Below, in pieces: positions 39,273-48,796 of a stretch of DNA of 64,000 bases. The stretch's first letter is position 1; every line of letters begins with the position of its first letter. Under the pieces are notes generated by a model that saw only the letters and a program-made list of their open reading frames with translations, was not told the DNA's origin and searched no databases. The stretch is taken from contig NZ_CP045740.1 of assembly GCF_009650765.1 (NCBI RefSeq), positions 6,052,001-6,116,000 of the forward strand. Direction: 5' to 3'. Source of the DNA: Streptomyces sp. SUK 48 (GTDB taxonomy: Bacteria; Actinomycetota; Actinomycetes; Streptomycetales; Streptomycetaceae). Both the position numbers and the translations under genes were made by a program.

Positions 39273-41999
39273 GTGGCAGAGACAGCATCGAAGAAGACCG
39301 ACAAGACCCCCGGCGGCTCCCGTCCCCGGCTGATGCTCATGGACGGGCACTCGCTGGCCTACCGCGCGTTCTTCGCGCTGCCCGCGGAGAACTTCACCAC
39401 CGCGACGGGCCAGCCGACGAACGCGATCTACGGGTTCGCGTCGATGCTGGCCAACACCCTGCGTGACGAGGCGCCCACCCACTTCGCCGTGGCCTTCGAC
39501 GTCTCCCGCAAGACCTGGCGCTCCGAGCGCTTCACCGAGTACAAGGCGAACCGCTCCAAGAGCCCCGACGAGTTCAAGGGCCAGGTCGAGCTGATCGGCG
39601 AGCTCCTGGACGCGATGCACGCGCCGCGCTTCGCCGTCGACGGCTTCGAGGCCGACGACATCATCGCCACCCTCGCCACCCAGGCCGAGGCCGAGGGCTT
39701 CGACGTACTGATCGTCACCGGCGACCGCGACTCCTTCCAGCTGGTCAGCGAGCACACCACGGTGCTCTACCCGACCAAGGGCGTCTCGGAGCTGACCCGG
39801 TTCACCCCGGAGAAGGTTTTCGAGAAGTACGGCTTGACGCCCGCCCAGTACCCCGACTTCGCCGCCCTGCGCGGTGACCCGTCCGACAACCTTCCCGGCA
39901 TCCCCGGCGTCGGCGAGAAGACCGCCGCGAAGTGGATCAACCAGTTCGGCTCCTTCGCCGAGCTGGTCGAGCGGGCCGAGGAGGTCAAGGGCAAGGCGGG
40001 CCAGAACCTCCGCGACCACCTGGAGTCGGTCAAGCTCAACCGGGTCCTCACCGAGCTGGAGCGCCAGGTCGAGCTGCCGAAGGCGGTCACCGACCTGGAG
40101 CGCGCGCCGTACGACCGCAAGGGCGTCTCGCTGGTCCTGGACACCCTGGAGATCCGCAACCCGTCCCTGCGCGAGCGCCTCTTCGCCGTCGATCCCGGAG
40201 CCGAGGAGACCGACACCACCCCGGTCACCACCGAGGGCGTCGAGATCGACGGCACCGTGCTGCGCACCGGCGAGCTGGCTTCCTGGCTCGCCGAGCACGC
40301 CACGCAGCCCTTGGGCGTCGCCACCGTCGACACCTGGGCGCTGGGCACCGGCTCGGTCGCCGAGGTCGCCCTGGCGGCGGCCGGGGGAGCGGCCGCCTGG
40401 TTCGACCCCGCGGAGCTGGACGAGGCCGACGAGAACGCCTTCGCGGCCTGGCTGGCGGACGCCGAGCGCCCCAAGGTGTTCCACAACGCCAAGGGCGCCA
40501 TGCGCGTCTTCGCCGAGCACGGCTGGAGCATCGAGGGCGTGCGCATGGACACCGCGCTCGCCGCCTACCTGGTCAAGCCCGGCCGGCGCTCCTTCGACCT
40601 GGACGCGCTCTCCCTGGAGTACCTGCACCGCGAGCTGGTCCCCGCCGCCGCGGCCGACGGCCAGCTGGCCTTCGGCACGGACGAGGCCGCCGAGGCCGAG
40701 GCCCTGATGATCCAGGCCCGCGCCGTCCTGGACCTCGGCGAGGCGTTCGAAGGGCGTCTGGAGGAGGTCGGCGCCGCCGATCTGCTGCGCGACATGGAGC
40801 TGCCCACCTCCGCCCTGCTCGCCCGCATGGAGCGGCACGGCATCGCCGCGGACCGCGCGCACCTCGACGCCATGGAGCAGATGTTCGCGGGCGCGGTGCA
40901 GCAGGCCGTGAAGGAGGCGCACGCGGCCGCGGGCCACGAGTTCAACCTGGGCTCGCCCAAGCAGCTCCAGGAGGTCCTCTTCAACGAACTGGCTCTCCCG
41001 AAGACGAAGAAGACCAAGACCGGCTACACCACGGACGCCGACGCCCTGGCCTGGCTCGCCACCCAGACGGACAACGAGCTGCCGGTGATCATGCTCCGCC
41101 ACCGCGAGCAGGCCAAGCTCCGCGTCACGGTCGAGGGCCTGATCAAGACCATCGCGACCGACGACCGTATCCACACCACCTTCAACCAGACGGTGGCCGC
41201 GACCGGCCGGCTGTCCTCCACGGACCCGAACCTCCAGAACATCCCTGTCCGCACCGACGAGGGCCGGGCGATCCGCCGCGGCTTCGTGGTCGGCGAGGGC
41301 TTCGAGTCCCTGATGACCGCCGACTACAGCCAGATCGAGCTGCGCGTGATGGCGCACCTCTCCGAGGACGAGGGCCTGATCAGGGCGTTCACCTCCGGCG
41401 AGGACCTGCACACCACCGCCGCCTCCCAGGTCTTCGGCGTCGAGCCGGCCGCGGTGGACGCGGAGATGCGTCGCAAGATCAAGGCGATGTCGTACGGCCT
41501 GGCGTACGGCCTGTCCGCGTTCGGCCTCTCCCAGCAGCTGAACATCGAGGCGGCGGAGTCCCGCGCCCTGATGGACGCGTACTTCGAGCGCTTCGGCGGG
41601 GTCCGCGGCTACCTGCGCCGCGCGGTGGACGAGGCCCGGGCCACGGGCTACACCGCGACCGTCTTCGGGCGCCGCCGCTACCTGCCCGACCTCAACAGCG
41701 ACAACCGCCAGCGCCGCGAGGCCGCCGAGCGGATGGCCCTCAACGCGCCCATCCAGGGCACGGCGGCGGACATCGTCAAGATCGCCATGCTCAAGGTGGA
41801 CACCGCCCTGCGGGCCGCGGACCTGAAGTCCCGGATGCTGCTCCAGGTCCACGACGAAATCGTCCTGGAGATCGCCCCCGGCGAGCGCGCCCGAGTCGAG
41901 GAGATCGTCCGCCGGGAGATGTCCGCCGCGGTGACCCTCAAGGCTCCCCTGGACGTCTCGGTCGGCGTGGGCCCGGACTGGGAGTCGGCCGCGCACTAG
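39273..41999 (+). CDS. polA: DNA polymerase I
   Basis: A 908-residue family A polymerase. The N-terminal 5'-3' exonuclease domain (about 15-310) has LMLMDGHSLAYRAFFALP, FEADDIIATLA and the helix-hairpin-helix NLPGIPGVGEKTA. The middle 3'-5' exonuclease fold is present, but its first motif reads VATVDTWALG, lacking the Asp-Glu pair, so proofreading is probably lost, as in other actinobacterial PolA. The polymerase domain has motif A MTADYSQIELRVMAHL, motif B RRKIKAMSYGLAYGLSAFGL and motif C QVHDEIVLE. GTG 39273 follows AGGA by about 10 bases. A terminator follows the stop. Confidence 0.96.
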   Translation: MAETASKKTDKTPGGSRPRLMLMDGHSLAYRAFFALPAENFTTATGQPTNAIYGFASMLANTLRDEAPTHFAVAFDVSRKTWRSERFTEYKANRSKSPDEFKGQVELIGELLDAMHAPRFAVDGFEADDIIATLATQAEAEGFDVLIVTGDRDSFQLVSEHTTVLYPTKGVSELTRFTPEKVFEKYGLTPAQYPDFAALRGDPSDNLPGIPGVGEKTAAKWINQFGSFAELVERAEEVKGKAGQNLRDHLESVKLNRVLTELERQVELPKAVTDLERAPYDRKGVSLVLDTLEIRNPSLRERLFAVDPGAEETDTTPVTTEGVEIDGTVLRTGELASWLAEHATQPLGVATVDTWALGTGSVAEVALAAAGGAAAWFDPAELDEADENAFAAWLADAERPKVFHNAKGAMRVFAEHGWSIEGVRMDTALAAYLVKPGRRSFDLDALSLEYLHRELVPAAAADGQLAFGTDEAAEAEALMIQARAVLDLGEAFEGRLEEVGAADLLRDMELPTSALLARMERHGIAADRAHLDAMEQMFAGAVQQAVKEAHAAAGHEFNLGSPKQLQEVLFNELALPKTKKTKTGYTTDADALAWLATQTDNELPVIMLRHREQAKLRVTVEGLIKTIATDDRIHTTFNQTVAATGRLSSTDPNLQNIPVRTDEGRAIRRGFVVGEGFESLMTADYSQIELRVMAHLSEDEGLIRAFTSGEDLHTTAASQVFGVEPAAVDAEMRRKIKAMSYGLAYGLSAFGLSQQLNIEAAESRALMDAYFERFGGVRGYLRRAVDEARATGYTATVFGRRRYLPDLNSDNRQRREAAERMALNAPIQGTAADIVKIAMLKVDTALRAADLKSRMLLQVHDEIVLEIAPGERARVEEIVRREMSAAVTLKAPLDVSVGVGPDWESAAH

Positions 42000-42059
42000 C
42001 CGCCGCGCCACCGCAGGAGCCACCGACCCGGACCGCACCTGTCCTGGACCGCACCTGTG

Positions 42060-42098
42060 AAGGGGGCGCCGTATTCCGACGGAACACGGCGCCCCCTT
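42060..42098 (+). terminator. Strong hairpin after polA
   Basis: AAGGGGGCGCCGT (from 42060) pairs with ACGGCGCCCCCTT (to 42098). The stem is nearly perfect, with one internal mismatch and an inner TTCC/GGAA pairing. The position 60 bases after the stop fits polA termination. Confidence 0.85.
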
Positions 42099-42228
42099 CG
42101 GCTCGCGCAACCCGGAATCGGCCATTCCGCGTCAGCACCACAAAGACGGCTCAACCCCCGGCGGGACCGTCACTCACGTGGCCCCCGCCAAAACGCCCCG
42201 CACCCCCCGCAGCCGCAAAACTGCGGGC

Positions 42229-42630
42229 ATGGGTATACGCATGCTTCACCGCCGGACGCCCGAGGCAGTCACCCGGGTCTGGGCGGACACCGCCTCGGCG
42301 CAGGCACAGGCACTGCCCGCCTCGCCGGTCCCGGCCCTCGCGGCCGACGCAAGCACCGCCCGCATCCCCGCCGACCCGGCCGTGACCGTCCGCAGGGCCG
42401 CCCGGAACGTCCGGCGCGGCCTCAGGGACCGCACCGCCCGGACCGGGGCCGCCGCCCGCGCCCACGACTGGCGCCAGTGGACCGATCTGGTCCGCGGCTA
42501 TCTCGCGCTCACGCTCACCCTGATCCCGAGATCCCGCCCCCGTCCCACCCTCACGGTCTTCGTCGCCCCCCTCGCCGAACGCCCGGCCCGCCAGGACCCC
42601 CGCGACCCCGGACCGCGCGCCGTCCGCTAG
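42229..42630 (+). CDS. Hypothetical protein
   Basis: A 133-residue frame with ATG at 42229 (MGIRMLHRRTPEAVTRVWAD). Codon positions show the G/C-rich third base of real genes in this genome. It is rich in Ala, Arg and Pro. One moderately hydrophobic stretch (RGYLALTLTLIP) occurs near residue 95, and no signal peptide is clear. A second start at codon 5 (MLHRR) is possible. No ribosome-binding site stands out, and no family is recognised. It lies between the polA terminator and the lytic transglycosylase leader. Confidence 0.5.
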   Translation: MGIRMLHRRTPEAVTRVWADTASAQAQALPASPVPALAADASTARIPADPAVTVRRAARNVRRGLRDRTARTGAAARAHDWRQWTDLVRGYLALTLTLIPRSRPRPTLTVFVAPLAERPARQDPRDPGPRAVR

Positions 42631-42940
42631 AGGCAGGCCCCCGCAAGCCTCCCCCTCCCCCCAACTCAACAGCGGGCCATTGTCACCGCCCTGGCCGACC
42701 GCCCGGCGCGCCCACTTCAACGGCAGGTGGCCAACCGGTGAAAATCGGGCATGAACGGGTGCCCCGGCAAAGCAAGTTGCCGTAGGGTCGCCTGCGGCGC
42801 GGTGCCGGGCGCACGAGCCGGACACGTCACGCAGGGAAAGGGCCGCGCAGGGGCAACCGGAACGCCGGGTCGTACGTCAGACCAGGGCGAGACACACACG
42901 TGGATACGGACGCAGGGCGTCCTTGGGAGGGGTTCACTCT
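42631..42940. other. Leader region of the lytic transglycosylase gene
   Basis: 310 bases without a gene. Several inverted repeats (for example around CGCCTGCGGCG at about 42788) suggest a structured RNA leader. In Streptomyces, cell-wall hydrolase genes often carry a c-di-AMP riboswitch here, but its conserved GGGTGAAT and GTCAGCTAACC elements were not found. A GGGAGGGG ribosome-binding site lies 8-15 bases before the ATG. Confidence 0.4.
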
Positions 42941-44719
42941 ATGGCGGCGCATATCGGCAGGCGGCTGCGCAAGGGGGCGGCGACCACCGCCGTGGCCGCG
43001 GCAGCGGTCGCGGCTCTCTCCGCGTCCCAGGCTCCGGGAGCGACCGGCGAGGACCACGGCAGACAGACGACGGCCGGCGCCTCCGCCCCCGTACCGGACT
43101 CCATCGGCGACGATGCCACGGGCAACTCGCCGTACTACACGGACCTGCCGCCCCTGAACAGCCCCAACCCGAGCCCCTCACCGAGCACCGGCACCCCCGT
43201 CGCCCAGGGCGCCGCCGAGGCCGGCATACCCGCCACGGTCCTCGACGCCTACAAGAAGGCCGAGACGGAGCTGCGCAGCTCCAAGCCCGGCTGCAACCTG
43301 CCCTGGCAACTCCTCGCCGCCATCGGCAAAGTGGAGTCCGGCCAGGCCCGCGGCGGCGAGGTCGACGCCACCGGCAAGACGCTGCGACCGATCCTCGGCC
43401 CGGTCCTCGACGGCAACGGCTTCGCGCTCATCCAGGACACCGACCACGGCTTGTACGACGGCAACGCCCAGTACGACCAGGCCGTGGGCCCCATGCAGTT
43501 CATCCCGTCCACCTGGGCCTGGGCCGGCCGCGACGGCAACGGCGACGGCGTCAAGGACCCCAACAACATCTACGACGCCGCCCTCGCCGCCGGCCACTAC
43601 CTGTGCCGCGGCGACCGGGACCTGTCCCAGGCGGCCGATCTGCGCAGCGCGATCCTCGGCTACAACAACTCGCAGGACTACCTGAACACCGTCCTGTCGT
43701 GGATGGAGTACTACAGCAAGGGCACCTACTCCGTGCCCGACGGCACCGGCACCGCGCCCGGCCGCCGCAGCGACGACGGCACCCCGCGCACCACGCCGTC
43801 CGTCCCCGCCGAGCCCGCGGACCCGCACCAGGGCAAGCCGGGTTCGAAGGACCAGGGCGGCCGGCCGGGCCCCTCACCCTCGCCGTCGAAGCCCGGCGGC
43901 GGCCAGGACGGCGGCGACCCGGCCCCGCGGCCGCCCGGGAAGCCCGACCCGACCACGCCCACCCCCACCGACACGGTGGACCACCTGGACAAGGCGGGCA
44001 CGGGCACGGCCAAGCTCACCGCGACCGCCGGGGACGCCTTCACCCAGACGATCAGCGCCCGCGCCGAGACCAAGGCGGGCGCCGCCGTGGCCAAGGTCAG
44101 GATCCGGTTCACCATCTCCGGGGACACCGACGCCACCTTCACCGGCGGCGAGGACGTGGCCACGGTCGCCACCGACAACAAGGGCGTCGCGACGGCCCCC
44201 GCCCTCCAGGCGGGCGAGAAGACCGGCGACTTCAAGGTCACCGCCACCCTCGTGGGCCGCTCCCTCAAGGGCGTGGACTACCAGGCGACCGTCACCGAAC
44301 GCACCGCCGACACCCTCACCGCCACCACCGGCAGCGGCACCGTGCCGACCTGCGTCCCGGGCGGCGAGTTCGCCGACCGGATCCAGGTGAAGGCGACGTA
44401 CAAGGGCGCCGTCGCGGACAAGGTCGCCGCCACCGCCACCCTGGTCAGGTCCGCCCTCGACGCCACCGAGAACGACAAGGGCCCCTACTTCAAGGACGCC
44501 GCCACCGGCAAGGCCGTACGCACCCTCACCGGTCTGAAGACGGACGCCAAGGGCCTGCTGACACTGCCGAAGCTGTACGCGGACGACACCACCGGCACGT
44601 TCCTGCTGCGCGTCACCACGCCCGGCGGCGGCACCCTCACCGTCCTCCTGACGGTGGCCCCCGACGGCACCGCCACGGCGAGCCCGTCCCCGTCCCCGAG
44701 CGCGTCGGCCGGCACCTGA
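42941..44719 (+). CDS. Secreted lytic transglycosylase with C-terminal Ig-like domains
   Basis: A 592-residue exported protein. A signal peptide (MAAHIGRRLRKGAATTAV, then Ala-rich) ends near residue 35. A Pro/Ser linker leads to an MltB-like transglycosylase domain (about 90-265): the catalytic Glu lies in AAIGKVESGQARGG, and GPMQFIPSTWAWAGRDGNGDG follows. A long Pro/Gly/Lys linker (about 265-350) connects to two Ig-like beta-sandwich repeats (about 350-575) and a Ser/Pro/Ala tail. It cleaves peptidoglycan glycan strands outside the cell, probably during growth or spore germination. It is transcribed alone, with a hairpin terminator after it. Confidence 0.9.
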   Translation: MAAHIGRRLRKGAATTAVAAAAVAALSASQAPGATGEDHGRQTTAGASAPVPDSIGDDATGNSPYYTDLPPLNSPNPSPSPSTGTPVAQGAAEAGIPATVLDAYKKAETELRSSKPGCNLPWQLLAAIGKVESGQARGGEVDATGKTLRPILGPVLDGNGFALIQDTDHGLYDGNAQYDQAVGPMQFIPSTWAWAGRDGNGDGVKDPNNIYDAALAAGHYLCRGDRDLSQAADLRSAILGYNNSQDYLNTVLSWMEYYSKGTYSVPDGTGTAPGRRSDDGTPRTTPSVPAEPADPHQGKPGSKDQGGRPGPSPSPSKPGGGQDGGDPAPRPPGKPDPTTPTPTDTVDHLDKAGTGTAKLTATAGDAFTQTISARAETKAGAAVAKVRIRFTISGDTDATFTGGEDVATVATDNKGVATAPALQAGEKTGDFKVTATLVGRSLKGVDYQATVTERTADTLTATTGSGTVPTCVPGGEFADRIQVKATYKGAVADKVAATATLVRSALDATENDKGPYFKDAATGKAVRTLTGLKTDAKGLLTLPKLYADDTTGTFLLRVTTPGGGTLTVLLTVAPDGTATASPSPSPSASAGT

Positions 44720-44734
44720 GCCGACCGGACCCCC

Positions 44735-44771
44735 ACGGCGCCCTCCCCGCTTCCGGCGGGGAGGGCGCCGT
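44735..44771 (+). terminator. Hairpin after the lytic transglycosylase gene
   Basis: ACGGCGCCCTCCCCGC (44735-44750) pairs with GCGGGGAGGGCGCCGT (44756-44771), a perfect 16-bp stem with a 5-base loop, 16 bases after the stop. Confidence 0.85.
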
Positions 44772-44881
44772 CGTTCGTGGGCGCACCGCTGTTCTCATCT
44801 CGCCCGCCCGTTGCTACGGTGCCCGGAACTGACGCGGCATCAGAAACCGTCAGGACACCGACCGCCACCGGGAGGCCCCGC

Positions 44882-45016
44882 ATGCGCGCCCTGATCGCCG
44901 CCGCGACCGGCCTCGCCCTCGCCTTCGCCCTGGTCCTCACGATCGGCGCACTCGGCGCGCCGTCCGGCCGCACCTCACCGAAGCCGCTGCTGACCACGGT
45001 CCCCGCACATCCGTAA
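44882..45016 (+). CDS. Small membrane/secreted protein, SPW_0924 family
   Basis: A 44-residue protein. One hydrophobic N-terminal helix (MRALIAAATGLALAFALVLT) is followed by a short polar end KPLLTTVPAHP. A GGAGG ribosome-binding site lies 6-7 bases before the ATG, so it is clearly translated despite its size. The sequence resembles the small SPW_0924 family known to me from Streptomyces annotation; its function is not known. It lies 22 bases before the DUF3068 gene on the same strand, so the two are probably one operon. Confidence 0.8.
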   Translation: MRALIAAATGLALAFALVLTIGALGAPSGRTSPKPLLTTVPAHP

Positions 45017-45038
45017 CCCGCCCGGGAGGGAGGCCGCG

Positions 45039-46031
45039 ATGCGCCGCACGGCAAGCCTGATCCTGCTCGCCTGTGCCGTCTTCTGCGCGGCACTGTCGCC
45101 ACTGACGCGCTGGTACGCCTTCCCGCGGCTGGCCCGGATCCCCGCGAACCAGTATCAGGACGTCGTCCTGGAGGCCAGGAACGCCACCCTCCTCGACTAC
45201 GGCACCATGCGCGCGAAAAAGGTCCCCCAGGTCACCATCGTGCAGACCCTCAAGGGCGATGTGACGGCCGCCGAGAAGATCGAGAAGAGCGCGCACCGGC
45301 CGGTCGTCGTCTGGAACGCCCTGTCCTACGTCCAGGGCCCCGACGGCACGATGGTCTCCGAGGTCCCCGAGCGCTACATCTTCGACGCGCACAGCCAGGC
45401 CCCCGTCCACGCCACCGGCGAGATGGTCGACGGCGACCCGGTCCGACGGAACGGCATCGAGTTCAAGTGGCCCTTCCTCACCCGGAAACGGGATTACGAG
45501 TACTTCGACGCGCAGACCCGCACCACCAGCCCCATCCACTACCGGGGCACCCGAGAGTTCCACGGCCTCAAGGTCTACTACTTCGAGCAGACCGTCCCCT
45601 GGACCAAGGTCCCCATGCCCAAGTCCATGCCGGTCAAGGGCATCACCCCGCAGACCGTCGCCAGGACCGGCACCACCCGCTGGTACACCACCGTGCGCCG
45701 CTTCTGGGTCGAACCGGTCACCGGCGCACCCGTTTACGGCGAGGAGAGCCACCAGGAGGAACTGCGCGGCGGCACCCTGCTCGGCGGACGCGCCAAGGTC
45801 ACCGCGTTCGCCGGGGACGTGAAGATGCGCGCGGACTACGTCGCGCACACGGTCGCCCTCGTCAAGCACAACCGCACCCTCGTCCTCGCGCTCACCTCCT
45901 ACGTCCCCTGGGGCTCCCTGACCCTCGGCCTGCTCCTGCTCGCCCTCTCCCTCGTCCTGGAGGCCCGCGCCCGCCGCCCCGGGGACCCGGCCTCCGCCGA
46001 CACGGCGGAACCGGAGCCGGTCAGCGCCTGA
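45039..46031 (+). CDS. DUF3068 (PorA-like) membrane protein
   Basis: A 330-residue protein. An N-terminal hydrophobic helix (SLILLACAVFCAALSPLT) and a C-terminal helix (LTSYVPWGSLTLGLLLLALSL) frame a large extracytoplasmic domain. The order of conserved stretches, with WPFLTRKRDYEYFDAQTR in the middle, matches DUF3068 proteins of actinobacteria, sometimes annotated as PorA-family; the role is not established. It is preceded by the small SPW_0924 gene. The 3' end overlaps the convergent hrpB gene by 11 bases. Confidence 0.85.
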   Translation: MRRTASLILLACAVFCAALSPLTRWYAFPRLARIPANQYQDVVLEARNATLLDYGTMRAKKVPQVTIVQTLKGDVTAAEKIEKSAHRPVVVWNALSYVQGPDGTMVSEVPERYIFDAHSQAPVHATGEMVDGDPVRRNGIEFKWPFLTRKRDYEYFDAQTRTTSPIHYRGTREFHGLKVYYFEQTVPWTKVPMPKSMPVKGITPQTVARTGTTRWYTTVRRFWVEPVTGAPVYGEESHQEELRGGTLLGGRAKVTAFAGDVKMRADYVAHTVALVKHNRTLVLALTSYVPWGSLTLGLLLLALSLVLEARARRPGDPASADTAEPEPVSA

Positions 46032-48744
46032 GCCGCGCGTTGGTGTGCCGGGTGGGCTCGGCCGCCGCCGGGTCCTCCGGCCAGGGGTGCTTGGGATAGC
46101 GGCCGCGCAGCTCGGCCCGCACGGCCCGGTAGCCGTCCCGCCAGAACGACGCCAGATCGGCCGTGACGGCCGCGGGCCGACCGGCGGGGGAGAGCAGATG
46201 CACGAGCAGCGGCACGCCCGCCACGGACGGCGTCTCGCGCAGCCCGAACATCTCCTGGAGCTTCACCGCGAGCACCGGCCGCTCCGGATCCCGGTAGTCG
46301 ATCCGGATCCTGGACCCGCTCGGCACGGTCATCCGCTCGGGCGCCAGCTCGTCCAGGCGCCCGGCCTCCCCGCTCGCCCAGGGCAGCAGCCGCGCCAGCG
46401 CCTGCCCGGCGTCGATCCGCGCGAGATCCGCCCGCCGCCGGGCCCGCCCCAGCTCCGGCTCCAGCCACTGTTCCGCCCGCGCGTACAACGCCTCGTCCGA
46501 CATCTCCGGCCACGGCTCCCCGAGCCGGGCGCGCAGGAACGCCAGCCGCTGCCGCAGCACCTCCGCGTCCGGCGTCCACCGCAGCAGCGCGGGCCCCTCC
46601 TGCCGCAGCCCGTCGAGCAGCGCCGCACGCACCAGCTCCGGCGCGGCGTCCCGCAACGGCCGCACCGCCAGCTCGACGGCCCCGAGCCGCTCCACCCGCC
46701 GGGCCACGACATCGCCGTCCGCCCAGCGCACCTCGTCCCGCTCGTCCAGCACCGCGCCCGCCGCCGCCCGCGCCACCTCCTCCGACACGGCGGCCCCGAG
46801 CCGCACCCGGGCATGCCCCTTCCCGCCCGGCCGGTCGGCCACCGCCACCACGATCCACGGCGCCCCCCGCAGCGCCGACCCCTCCACCAGCTCGGCCCGC
46901 GTCCCGGACACCATCAGGTACGACCCACCGTCCAGCTTCCCGACCCGCTCGGGGAAAGCGAGCGCGGCCACCAGCCCGACGAGGCCGTCCTCCCCGGCAC
47001 CGGATCGCCCGGCCGCATCGGCCCGAGCCACGGCGGGCGCGGAGGCGTCCGGACGGCCCGGGGCGCCGGGCACCGATGCGGACGCGGCGGCCGGAGAACC
47101 CGGAGCGCCCGCCGACGGCCGCCCGCCACGCCCCCCGGCCCGGCCACCCGCTCCCGGCCCGGCGTCCCCCCGCGGCCCGCCGCCACGGCCGTCCCCGTCG
47201 CCATGGCCGTCCCGGCCGCCACGAACGCCCCGGTCGTCCCGGCCGGAGAACTCCGCCGAGACGGACCGCAGCCGCCGTACCTCCGCCGCCCACCGCCCCG
47301 CGTAGCCGTCACCCCCGCGCCGAGCGGAGCGCAACGCGCCGGCGAGATCGTCGCCGTACTCCCGCGGCACCTCCTCCGACAGCAGAGCGACCACCTCCGC
47401 CCCCGCCCCGGACGTGTCCAGCAGCGCCCGCCCCAGCCGCGGATGCAGCCCGAGCCGGGAGAGCCGTACGCCGCGATCCGTCGCCCGCCCCGCGGCGTCC
47501 ACCGCGCCCACGGCCGCCAGCGCGGCGCGCGCCGCCGCCATCGCACCGCCCGGCGGCGGATCCAGCAGCGCGAGACCCGAGGCGTCCGGATCACCCCAGC
47601 AGGCGGTTTGGAGCGCGAACGACGTCAGATCGGCCACCTTGATCTCCGGCGCCGGAAACGCCGGCAGCCGGCCGTCCTCCGCCTCCGCCCAGCACCGGTA
47701 CACCGCACCCGGCGCCTCACGCCCGGCCCGCCCCGCCCGCTGCCGACCGGCCGCACGCGACGCCCGCACCGTCGTCAGCCCGCTGAGCCCGCGCGCGTGG
47801 TCCACCCGGGGCTCCCGGGCCAGCCCCGAGTCCACCACCACCCGCACCCCGGGCACCGTCAGCGAGGACTCCGCGACCGACGTCGCCAGCACCACCCGCC
47901 GCCGCTCTCCGGGGGACAGCACCGCCTCCTGCACGGCCGCCGGCGCCCGCCCGTGCACCTGGAGCACCTCGACCCCGGCCGGCGCGCCCAGCTGCCCGGC
48001 CACCCGCGCGATCTCGCCCACCCCGGGCAGGAAGCACAGCACGTCACCGTCCCGCTCGGCCAGCGCACGCCGCACCACCGACGCCACATGCGCCAGCTGC
48101 GCGGGATCCACCCGCATCCCGTGCGGCGGCCGCACCGGCCGCGCCGGCGGCGCCCACACCACCTCCACGGGATACGCGGTCCCCGCCGCCTCCACCACCG
48201 GCGCCCCGCCCAGCAGCCGCGCCCACCCCTGCGCGTCCGTGGTCGCCGACGCGGCCACCAGCCGCAGCTCCGGCCGCAGCGCCTGCCGTACGTCCCACAG
48301 GAAGGCCGCCACCGTGTCGGCGTCCAGATGCCGCTCATGGCACTCGTCCAGCACCACGACGTCCACCCCGGCCAGCTCCTGATCACGCTGGAGCCGCTGG
48401 AGCAGCACACCCGTGGTCACGACCTCCACCCGAGTGCGCCGCCCCACGGACCGCTCGCCGCGCACCGTGAAGCCCACGCTCTCGCCGGGCCGCTCACCCA
48501 GCAGCCACGCCATCCGCCGCGCCGCCGCTCGCGCCGCGATCCGCCGCGGCTCGGCCACCACGACCCGCCGCGCCGGACCGCCGCCGACCAGCCCCGCCAG
48601 CACCAGCGGAACCAGCGTCGTCTTGCCGGTGCCGGGCGGCGCCACCAGCACGGCGGTCCCGTCGGCCGCGAGCGCGTCGGTCAGGGCGGGCAGAGCGGAG
48701 CGCACGGGCAGCGCGTCCAGGGCGTCATAACGGATCACGCCCAT
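46021..48744 (-). CDS. hrpB: ATP-dependent helicase HrpB
   Basis: A 907-residue DEAH-type helicase. Motif I is PPGTGKTT, motif II DECHERH (DECH in place of DEAH), and motif VI QRAGRAGRE. The HrpB-specific C-terminal domain ends the protein, with VTADLASFWRDGYRAVRAEL. Between the helicase core and the C-terminal domain (residues about 498-585) is a low-complexity insert of Gly, Arg, Asp, Ala and Pro, larger than in most HrpB proteins. The biochemical role of HrpB is poorly known; RNA remodelling is assumed. It overlaps the DUF3068 gene tail to tail. Confidence 0.92.
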   Translation of the reverse strand: MGVIRYDALDALPVRSALPALTDALAADGTAVLVAPPGTGKTTLVPLVLAGLVGGGPARRVVVAEPRRIAARAAARRMAWLLGERPGESVGFTVRGERSVGRRTRVEVVTTGVLLQRLQRDQELAGVDVVVLDECHERHLDADTVAAFLWDVRQALRPELRLVAASATTDAQGWARLLGGAPVVEAAGTAYPVEVVWAPPARPVRPPHGMRVDPAQLAHVASVVRRALAERDGDVLCFLPGVGEIARVAGQLGAPAGVEVLQVHGRAPAAVQEAVLSPGERRRVVLATSVAESSLTVPGVRVVVDSGLAREPRVDHARGLSGLTTVRASRAAGRQRAGRAGREAPGAVYRCWAEAEDGRLPAFPAPEIKVADLTSFALQTACWGDPDASGLALLDPPPGGAMAAARAALAAVGAVDAAGRATDRGVRLSRLGLHPRLGRALLDTSGAGAEVVALLSEEVPREYGDDLAGALRSARRGGDGYAGRWAAEVRRLRSVSAEFSGRDDRGVRGGRDGHGDGDGRGGGPRGDAGPGAGGRAGGRGGRPSAGAPGSPAAASASVPGAPGRPDASAPAVARADAAGRSGAGEDGLVGLVAALAFPERVGKLDGGSYLMVSGTRAELVEGSALRGAPWIVVAVADRPGGKGHARVRLGAAVSEEVARAAAGAVLDERDEVRWADGDVVARRVERLGAVELAVRPLRDAAPELVRAALLDGLRQEGPALLRWTPDAEVLRQRLAFLRARLGEPWPEMSDEALYARAEQWLEPELGRARRRADLARIDAGQALARLLPWASGEAGRLDELAPERMTVPSGSRIRIDYRDPERPVLAVKLQEMFGLRETPSVAGVPLLVHLLSPAGRPAAVTADLASFWRDGYRAVRAELRGRYPKHPWPEDPAAAEPTRHTNARLRR

Positions 48745-48796
48745 AAGTGTCGTACGACGGCCGAACCCGCCCCGCGCGTCCCCGATCGGGGAGGTT

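Noticed and set aside
42720..42940. Possible c-di-AMP (ydaO/yuaA) riboswitch in the lytic transglycosylase leader
   Set aside because: Context fits, and a GTCAG near GGCGAGAC is faintly similar, but the conserved GGGTGAAT and GTCAGCTAACC elements are missing. A covariance-model search (Rfam RF00379) would decide it.
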